DNA from: Ignelater luminosus
Taxonomy: Eukaryota > Arthropoda > Insecta > Coleoptera > Elateridae
Direction: 5' to 3'
DNA: 64,000 bases
NCBI GenBank assembly: GCA_011009095.1
Contig: VTPC01090599.1
Span: 7,662 to 71,661, forward strand
Below, piece by piece: positions 56,100-64,000 of this stretch (positions are counted from its first letter, which is position 1; each line of letters begins with the position of its first letter). The translations under genes were made by a program, and so were the position numbers. Below the pieces are notes generated by a model that was given only the letters and a program-made list of their open reading frames with translations, did not search any database and was not told the origin of the DNA.

Positions 56100-57135
56100 A
56101 TGGAAACTCGAGAGTATATAAATGAAACTGGCTGTTTAATTCTCAAGTGGTTTCATTTATATTTTAGGAAAGCTTTACCCCTAGTCACAATGGCGGTAAA
56201 TCCAATGAAGTATTTTTCCGCAAATCTACTCTGTGCAAAATTGTTTGGATACTGGTCGCCTAAGAATAAATTCAAAGCTAAGATTTATAAAATATATACA
56301 GTTTTTATGTATGTTACGTTGGTGGTACCAATTCCCGTAGGGTCGATAATTTACTTTCTCACTAAAGAAAGTCTTGATGTTATGGAAATAGCTGACAGCG
56401 CTTACATGGTATCGGAATTAACCGCGTACGCATTTCGTATGGCGTTTTGGCTTGAACGAGAGGAACTAATTAAACGAACATTTTACACGTTATGCAACCC
56501 TATTTTTAACAAACGAGAAGATTTAGTAAAAGGATCGGCGATTAAAGCTTTAAGACTGTTTCAGATGTTTATGTTATCTTGTATGATTGCTCTGTTCGCA
56601 TGGGCAGCTATTCCATTATTTGCGAAAAAAAGGATTTTGCCGTTGGAAATATGGTATCCATTTGATCCTTTAAAATATACAATAGGATATGTATTTGTTA
56701 AGTACATATATTTCTAGGTAAGTAAAATTTCTTTTTTTGTATTTGCTGATAGTTTCTAGAAGTGAAATGATCAGCACCAATAGAGCTTGTTAACAAGCTG
56801 GAAAATTTCAAATATTCTCAAAAATTGTAATGAACTACATAAATTAAAAAAATTCTTTATTAAAAAATTGCTATTTTTAAACTTTTAATTTTATATTAAC
56901 TTTGCTGGTTGCACCATTATTAATGTTGCCACCGGGAGTGCCGTAGCAGGATTAATGATTCATGCGGCGGGACAACTACAAATTCTGAAAAACAATTTGA
57001 AACAAATTAGCGATTCTGCAAACGTCATTCTTGAAAGAGCATCCCATTCGCAGCAAAATCTGGAAGAAATGCTGGATATCACATTATATGCAAAGATAGT
57101 ATCGTGTGTTCACCATCACGAGATGATTGCTCAGT
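56100..57135 (+). pseudogene. Odorant receptor, second copy, exons 1-2 only, broken
   Basis: Exon 1 (56100-56714) reads METREYINETGCLILKWFHL, MAVNPMKYF, KIYTVFMYVTLVVPIPVGSI and KRILPLEIWYPFDPL, close to the first OR throughout. Near its end one base is missing relative to the first copy (about 56699-56714), so the frame runs into TAG at 56715-56717. Exon 2 (about 56903-57133) keeps its text (AGCTIINVATGSAVAGLMIH to VHHHEMIAQ), but the acceptor AG of the first copy is AA here with one more base lost. I found no replacement donor and acceptor that restore the frame. Exons 3-6 are not in the window, which ends 6.9 kb later. Probably a recent pseudogene; alternatively a truncated tandem duplicate. 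Confidence 0.82.
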
Positions 57136-57686
57136 AAGTACATTCTTTGTTTATTATATTTCATCTTTTGATTTTGTATTTAAAAAACAAATTCAAGAAC
57201 ATTATTATGTTTACGCAAAGGAATATCTTTATAAAATATTCTGCAAAACGTAATTTCTCCTATTTACCGAAATACAAGTAGCTGACTCTCACACAAGTTT
57301 ACAAACATGCATATGCTGGATATTTGTATTATGGCTGAAAACGAAATGTTGAATACATCATAACGAAAAAGTTTTGAAGTGTTTAATGTGAGTTTAAAAA
57401 GTAATATTTAACAACAAACAATACGACAATGCTTTGACAGTAATACTAGGCTGTTGAATTTACTTTTCTTAGGGTGCGTTCTCTTCAATAACAGTGCAAA
57501 TGAATTGTTTACAAAAAGCCGTCAAGCTAGATATTTCTAGTTCTTCCTCAAATCGCGTTCTTTGTTAGTATTTCGAAATGTAAAAAAATATTATTACAAG
57601 AAATGGATTTTTGACATATACTAAACAAATCAAAAAATAAATAAAAACGTAGACAAATGTGCTAACATTGATCACTCTTGAAAAAT
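57136..57686 (+). other. Start of OR copy 2 intron 2
   Basis: Up to about 57530 this aligns with 27807-28320 of the first copy (GTGTTT, AACAACAAAC, AGGGTGC.TT..CTTCAATA). The homology fades before the inverted-repeat element at 57687. Confidence 0.55.
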
Positions 57687-58020
57687 GTTTATACAGAGTG
57701 ATCATTTTAAAACTTCCAACCTTGAATAACTCTTTAATTAGTAAAGTGATCAAAAATCGCTAAAACATGTCGATTTTGTTTTGAACGGGGACATTTAATA
57801 ACATACTCTGGTCAGTTGGGAAACTTTCACCCTCCCCCCGAACCACCCCCTTCCCAAAATTCTAAATGGCACTACCCCAAGTATGATACATCATTTTAAA
57901 GGGTATAAGATTCTCAATCTTTTACATCAAAGAAAATCAAAATCGACCCAGCCGTTCGTGAACTAGAGATAGAAATGTATTTAATTTAATCAATACATTT
58001 CTGTCTCTAGTTCCGGTAAC
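57687..58020. repeat. Repeat-like segment with TACAGAGTGATC start and a 22-bp hairpin
   Basis: The segment begins TACAGAGTGATCATTTTAAA, of transposon-end style, and holds CGACCCAGCCGTTCGTGAAC, a text I associate with dispersed insect repeats. At 57960-57981 and 57992-58013 inverted arms of 22 bases with one mismatch flank a 10-base loop. No coding. Confidence 0.45.
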
Positions 58021-58289
58021 TGATAGAAACTGGAAAGCAAACAATGTGTTTCTATGGTTTACCATTTAGCTGATATAACTCGATGTGTTTCAGAAAATCG
58101 GTGGTATTTTCTGACAAAATCTTAAAACCCGAGTAACCTGACTAAATAAAAAGTGTAACTGTTCAAAAAAATTTCAATTGGTTAGGAAAACACTATCGTT
58201 CGTAAAGCCAGTAATTCAATCCAAAAAGTAGTGCAATCTAAACCTGAGCTTGAGCTAACATACTTAAGTCTTAAAGTGACCGAGTAGAA

Positions 58290-58450
58290 CAGCGGTCGGC
58301 AACCGGTGGTCCGTGAGATAATTTTAATGGTCCGCAAAGAAATTTAGATATTATTTATTACTCAATGTTCGTATTAATTCGTACCTTTAAAAATTATGTT
58401 AGTGATCCGCAAAATTTTAAATTGCGAATTTAGTGGTCCGCAATCCGGAT
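58290..58450 (+). mobile_element. Possible hAT-type element end
   Basis: Starts CAGCGGTCGGCAACCGGTGG with further GTGGTCCGCA repeats at about 58330 and 58435. CAG.GGT..GCAACC ends are common on non-autonomous hAT elements. I found no matching right end, so it may be truncated or a chance likeness. Confidence 0.35.
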
Positions 58451-59919
58451 CTGTTATGTATTGTCTGCCAACAAACAACAGAGAACTTCAATTACCTGCA
58501 GAAACCTGACGCTACTAACTAAAATTACATATTTTGATTTATAAATCTGTGGAAACAACAAAAGCCCGCCAAAGAGAAGCTTTATAAGCCAGCTGTGACT
58601 TTGATTTTTAGTTGTAGGAAAAGTAATTGGTGTGTTCTTTTAACACAAAGTTTTACCGTCAAGAATACCTACTAATACGTTAGGTAAGACGTTCAGAGAG
58701 CATTGCGCAAAAAGTTGCTTGGTTTAATGTTTAGCAAAGATAGTTTTTCCACACAACAAAATCTGCATCTATGCATGTCGCATATGACTTTCATTAATTG
58801 TTCAAAGCAGCCTTGATACATCAGTAATTTGATAGAGACAAACAACTAAAGCCAATTATCCGAGAGTTGTTTAAAACTGTTAAAAAGATCTTCAATATAG
58901 GTGTAAAACATTTCCTGTTCTAATATCAAAGGAATCCTATTAGTAGAAAAAAAATTGAAAAATAAAACTTTCGTTTGATTTCATTCAGCAAAGTTTGAGA
59001 CTGGGCTTATACAGCGATAATGCGTGATGTTTCATTTTAATCACATAGAGGTGCCATTTATCGCTTCGGCAGTGATTTTTTTGCCAGAGTTAAAACTCTG
59101 AATAATTTTGACTCTACTATCCTCTCACTGATTACAAAACAGCAGAGAACTGCTGTTGTTCTCGTACACAGAATATAAAAATACAAAACCGAAAAACCCA
59201 ATATCTGTCATTAACATTTTACGTAAGTACAATTAAAAATAAAGTCAATATGCAAGCTTTACTTAAAAGGTAGATTCCGGTCAACTAAGTCTGATGTACT
59301 GCCAGCATAAAAAAGCTTTTAGAAAATGTTACTCTATTTTTATCATTGAAATATATGGGAAGTTAATAATAATAATCTAGTTAACCAAAAAACCCAAAAA
59401 CATAGTCTAGATTAGTAAAAGTTTTGAAAATAATAGAAGCTAACGGGAAGAAATAAAAGACAGAAAAGGATTGCTCTGCCAAAATATTATTGCGGTCAAA
59501 AGATCAAGTCGAAACTGTAAAAACTTATAAGACCTAAGAAAGTCAAAAGCTTCACATCGACTGCAAAGGTACGATACAATAAATAAGAATGTCAGCCTAA
59601 TGGTATGTTTAAAACCGCTCTATTTGTCTTTCTTCAAAACAAACGTGGCCAATTTCAAAGTTTTTCTGCTTTGGCATAGCAACCGCATGTCATTACCCTA
59701 GAGAAACCTTTAGTAGTTTATTAGTCTTCAAGTTTGAACGCTTTAATCAATTTTTTCTACTGAAAATGTTCTAAAAGGTTCTAAGGAGCTTGCAAACTGT
59801 TTTGGCCATTGGTAAAACTCTAAATAATAGAAATTGTATTAATTTTAAGATGCCATAAGCGACTACAGACATAACTTGTACTGAAAGAAAACATAATTCC
59901 AAATTCTTTATTATTCACA
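58451..59919. other. No feature recognised
   Basis: A+T-rich sequence with short frames only. Confidence 0.4.
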
Positions 59920-60539
59920 GATTCCTCAGTGCTAAACCAAAAAAAAATCATCAATAAAAACAAATGCCCTGCAAAGAGAACTTTGTTGTACTGTACCGAA
60001 GTGAAATAATTAGCATCAGTAAAGAAAAGCCTACGAAGACTACAGAAATAAGAAACCGGAAGAAACTCTAAAACTAAAGCAAGGTAGTGGAAATACTAAT
60101 GATGGAAACACTTCCAGACGATTCTTCAAAGACCCTGGAAAAGCCGGTCAAATAACAAAAGTTCATGAGACTCTAATTAGGAAATTTTCAAATATCTTGC
60201 GGTAACCAGTTAAATACGGAAAAATTTCGGAAATATACTATAGATACTGCTAAATGCTTTACAAATTTATATGGCTGGTATAAAAAGCCAGCTACCGTTC
60301 ATAAAATATTGATACATGATGCTGACGTGATGGATACCCTTTTGCTTCCAATCGGCCAACTAAGCGAAGAAGCAAGACAAAACGAATGCCGTTATTTTTG
60401 CGAACATAACAACAACAAACAAAATGTAGAAGATCTTCTACATGCTCTTTTGGTGTCTTCAGATATGGATACATCAGACAACCTGTTGAGTGAAGAAAGT
60501 TTAGATAATGATGTTGATTTCGATTCACAATTAATTTAA
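59920..60539 (+). pseudogene. Fragment of a repetitive insect ORF of unknown function
   Basis: The + strand reads KPEETLKLKQGSGNTNDGNT, then SRRFFKDPGKAGQITKVHET, LIRKFSNIL, and KCFTNLYGWYKKPATVHKIL followed by IHDADVMDTLLLPIGQLSEE and NVEDLLHALLVSSDMDTSDN, ending DNDVDFDSQLI then TAA at 60537-60539. I recognise this text from uncharacterised multi-copy proteins common in insects and probably transposon-derived, but cannot name the family. The WY.MP..VHKILIHGA block is its best-conserved part. There is one stop near 60200 and the N-terminal part is missing. Confidence 0.6.
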
Positions 60540-61636
60540 TAAAGTCTCATATTTACTAATTGGCTAAAATTAGTATTTTAATTGATCCTTTATATTGCAA
60601 CAACAACTACCATAAATGAATTATTACAACAGTAATTTCACGATAATCTTCAATACTACTTCAAAACTCAATAAAAATAGTTATCAATGCTCACAATATT
60701 ATTTAATTATACAAAAGTTTCATGTTTAGTTTAAAATGTCATCCTAAATTCGCATTTCCGATCACTGTGCGTCGTAAAACAAACACTCCAATTTCTGGTT
60801 TACGGAAGTCATTAAAAGCCCGTGGATAAAATCAATCCTCCACCTACAACAAGGTACATCGAGATGGAGTATTTGTTTCAATCTTTCTGCTACCAGAAGC
60901 AAAGAATCTCAAATATCCGGAAAATGTCTTTAATGTACCATTTATGGTCCTCATTCGTTAACGATATCGCTACTTCACCGACTTTGTACAGAAAAGGCCT
61001 TTAAGTACCATCAGAATGAAAAAAAGTATTTCAATACTAATTTTCAAAAATGCAAGCAAGTACCGGAAACTATAGAGGTATTAATCCACCGAGCTCTGAG
61101 GTCAAAGTCACTTCTAAAATCACTACAGTAATACATAAATTAGAAGAACAGTTTAGTGTTAGAAATGGAAAATCTTGAATCGCCCCTCTTTATATTAGTC
61201 CAACAAATAAAAAAAAGCAACTGAGTTCCAAAAACCAGCTTAAATGTGTCTAGTAGATTTTCGGAGTTTTCGATGCAGTTCAAATATCGAACGTGCTGAG
61301 AATATTGCAGAAGAGTCGAGTTAATAAAAGAGATTTCTATACCAACCAAATAGACCAGTCAATTTATCCCAAAAACAGCCTTAACCTGAAACAAGTTCGC
61401 TACATTGCGTAAATAAGAGATACGACTACTTCTCCAAAGTTCCCCAACCTTTCGATGGGGGGAGGCATTAAAAATAGGACTCTGAGTTTGCCTATCTAAA
61501 AGACCCAGTCTGACGACTTAAATTGGTCTAAGGTTTCTTTTATTCGTCTTAGATTGAATTTTAAAAATTATTTCGAAAGTAGAATAAATTTCTTATCGCT
61601 CCAGGTATAACACAATGGTTCCTTTTCCTTATTATC
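60540..61636. other. No feature recognised
   Basis: A+T-rich sequence with short frames only; no family signature on either strand. Confidence 0.4.
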
Positions 61637-63181
61637 TACGAGCCCCTTCCCATTTGGGTTGGCCCAGACAATGATTTTTCAATGATTCGTAAAAATACAA
61701 CTGCTTACATGAACTTCCAAAGTTTTTATTCATTGCTAAACATTTCTCAACATCTCTTAGCTGTAAAAATGATTTATTATGTGACTAAAATCCATAATTA
61801 ACAAAAATTAGAAAAACTATAAAAACTGTGAACAAATAAACAAATATAATTTTAAGTTTACTACTGAGTAATATTTTTGATAACAGCCGAAATTCTTTGC
61901 GGCATAGTATTTATCAAATCTTGGCAAAATTTTGAAGTAAATAAACCCCATATTTCTTGAAGCTTTTGCTTCAACTTGGGGATTGTTCTTGCAGGATGTT
62001 TTCGTAGCATCTTTTTCATCCCGTGCCACAAAGTTTCGATGGATGACAAATCAGGACTACTAGAAACCCATTTTAAAAGTAATATACTGTAGTCGTCCAG
62101 CCATTTTAAAGATTGTTTTGAGGTGTGGCATGCTGCGCCCTCTTGGTGAAATATAAAATCCTGTCCTGAAATCAAATATTTTTCCATGAGTGGTACAAGT
62201 GATTCTTCTAAAATTTGCAAATATTTGTTAGTATCGACAGTTCCTATAATAAAATGAAGTTTTCCTATCCCTTTTGCTGACATGCTACCCCAGACCATGA
62301 CCGAAGCTGGAAATTTCGCTGTTTCTTTGAGACGGTCGAGATGGAACGCTTCCTGTTTTTTCCGTATTACGCGGTTTCTACTATCTCCAACACACACCTC
62401 GAATGGCGACTCATCACTCCATTGTACTGCATGCCATTGTTGAGGTGTCCAATTCTTACGTTGCCCATCTTAATCAATTTTGTATTTGCAGTGGCGTTAA
62501 AAGTGGCTTTTCTTTGGCCTTGGATAATATCAATTTTAGGAGAAAAAAGAAATACTGGTAATGGGAAACTTACCTTGCAATTACCAAACCCCATTTATTT
62601 ATGAGCCTCCCTATGACATGTAGATTTCGAAATGCGTCTTCCAACAGCATCACTCGACAGAGAACTTAATTGGAGGTAACTAACACGACGGTTGTGATCT
62701 TGCTTTTTCGCAAATATCGTGGCTTGGTTCCAACTGTACCGGTTGTTTTAAACTTTCTAACTATATTTCTTACGCTGTATTGGAATAAGTCTAATAAATT
62801 TGCAATTTCCGAGTTTGACTGTCCAGATTTAGATAACTTAATAGTAATTAAAGGATTTGTTTCATCGATACACTTTCCTCTAGCCATTGCAAACAACACA
62901 ACTACTTTAAAATGTTCAAAATAAATAAAATGTGTTCTGACTAACATTGGCAATTGTTTTGTTATCAGAGTTCCAAGGTCCATTAGAGGCTTACAAAATA
63001 ATAACAGATCTATGCTTTCAGTAAATGTCTTGTTTCGAATCTCTTGCTACAAATTGTAAAAGAAAACAATTAAAGCATTGTTTTTAGATTCTGAATTATT
63101 AGATATTTTGTGTTATTTGGTTAGGTATCTAACAGCGGATGTAGACTATTATTTTTTGACTGAAATGGGAAGGGGCTCGTA
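61637..63181 (-). mobile_element. Tc1-like transposon, full-length outline
   Basis: TACGAGCCCCTTCCCATTT at 61637-61655 is repeated in inverted form at 63163-63181, including the outer TA. The 1.5-kb size is typical of Tc1. A broken transposase gene fills the inside. Confidence 0.9.
61861..62887 (-). pseudogene. Tc1-like DD34E transposase, broken
   Basis: The ATG at 62885-62887 starts MARGKCIDETNPLITIKLSK, then a helix-turn-helix (SGQSNSEIANLLDLFQYSVR, NIVRKFKTTGTVGTKP). The catalytic part reads FPASVMVWGSMSAKGIGKLH, then FIFHQEGAACHTSK, where Glu replaces the second catalytic Asp, and SSPDLSSIETLWHGMKKMLR with the last Glu. The C-terminus ends MPQRISAVIKNITQ. At least two frame changes separate the pieces (near 62390 and 62590-62670). 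The first catalytic Asp region is in the shifted part. It is not expected to be active. Confidence 0.85.
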
Positions 63182-63429
63182 CAGTAAATCGCTGTAAAAT
63201 GTATGAATGTACTATGAACGAATATAGCGTTTATGTTTACCTTCTTCATCTTATCTGTATCTTCACCTTAAAATAACTTCTTTTAAGAATTTTACTTCAA
63301 ACAAAACTTTTAGCATATTTATCTGATTTGAAAATAGATTATGTCAAACCGTTTGGCCAGGACGCTATTAACAGTATAGGCTTCCCGGTAGTGGACTCTA
63401 CTGTCCTGGCATAGATGCTCCAATTTTCT
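63182..63429. other. Spacer
   Basis: Nothing recognised between the Tc1 element and the LINE 3' end. Confidence 0.3.
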
Positions 63430-64000
63430 TATATATTTTTATATTTATGTTATTGTTTAAACCACTTTTAATTTTTAATTACCTCTTCTTCTTTTTCTTC
63501 TTTTTCTCTTATTATAGGCAAGTGCCTGTTTTTCTTCACGCTTCTCTTCTTACGGTGTTTCTATTGATGGGGACTGCCAGCTTTCCATCCATCGTTTATT
63601 CGGTCTTCCAGGGTTCCTTTATCCTTGTGGTTTCAAATCTCTAGTTATTTTTATCAGTCTATTATCGTCTGCTGGACTGATATGGTTATTCCATTCTGAT
63701 CTCCTTTTTACGAATTTTACGATATCTTGTACTTCGCATTCTTCTCTTATTGATTTGTTTCCAACTCTATCCAGCCTTGTTTTTCCTTTTTAGGCTGTTC
63801 ATTTCCGTAGTGCGTTGCAGTTGTTTCGTTCTGACTGTCTCTGCTCGTGTTTCGGCGGCATAGGTCAATACTGGTCTTACATCTGTTTTGTAGATCCTTC
63901 CTTTGCTCTCAGTGCTGAGATATTTGTTCGTTCACACAACATCTCTGAGACATCCAGACACTTTAGCTTCTTTCATTATCTATCGTCTGACTTCTGTGTA
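63430..64000 (-). mobile_element. LINE 3' end, runs off the window
   Basis: The - strand from 64000 reads KEAKVSGCLRDVV, then ESKGRIYKTDVRPVLTYAAE, TRAETVRTKQLQRTTEMNSL and, after frame changes, CEVQDIVKFVKRRSEWNNHI, DDNRLIKITRDLKPQG and WMESWQSPSIET. This is the thumb and C-terminus of an RTE/Jockey-like RT (RPVLTYAAET box). The 3' tail is a run of AAGAAGAAAAAGAAGAAG near 63485-63510. The RT core lies beyond the window. Confidence 0.8.

Noticed and set aside
56698-56703. A possible new splice donor (GTTAAG) in exon 1 of the second OR copy that might rescue it
   Set aside because: No AG in or before exon 2 gives a matching phase without a stop soon after.

Overview
The window looks like nuclear DNA from an insect, most likely a repeat-rich beetle. 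The base composition is strongly A+T-rich, introns end in GT..AG, and the transposons are typical insect families. The only clear host gene is an insect odorant receptor (OR). The beetle assignment is inferred from the style of the receptor and the repeat load; no marker in the window proves it.

Host content. A complete six-exon OR gene runs from 26750 to 39442 on the + strand. It encodes 424 aa, or 394 aa from a second ATG with better context. Its second intron is about 10.4 kb. A second copy of the same gene starts at 56100. Its promoter, exon 1, intron 1, exon 2 and the start of intron 2 all align with the first copy, but exon 1 has a frameshift near its end and the exon 2 acceptor AG is gone, so it is probably a dying pseudogene or a truncated duplicate. 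No other host exon could be supported.

Mobile content, left to right: LINE relics (3400-6330, - strand); a Tc1 relic holding an internally deleted mariner (8388-9880); a second decayed mariner (10266-11465); a CR1/Jockey-like LINE (11600-15690, + strand) split by a pogo-like element (12086-14494); an inverted-repeat element (15691-16444); a 30-bp tandem repeat built on a transposon-end motif (21395-21512); and a Tc1 N-terminal fragment (21700-22170). Inside the OR long intron is a nest: a DUF7869-like repeat gene (29018-34464), split by a possible solo LTR (29637-33261), itself carrying a Helitron-like element that carries a whole-looking mariner-like transposon (30353-31664). The fourth OR intron holds a 0.5-kb inverted-repeat element. 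Next come a mariner-like relic (40224-40860), an RTE-like LINE (40850-42455) and a broken Gypsy fossil (42641-54891) invaded by three LINEs. A Tc1 element (61637-63181) and a LINE 3' end (63430-64000) lie at the right.

Most notable items: the LINE at about 43000-47500, whose ORF1 joins a SAP-like DNA-binding motif, a coiled coil and an SGNH-esterase-like domain; the mariner-like element with an unbroken 361-aa transposase and perfect terminal repeats; and the 30-bp repeat whose unit starts with the terminal motif of three inverted-repeat elements in the same window. I saw no CRISPR array, bacterial operon, rRNA or confident tRNA gene.
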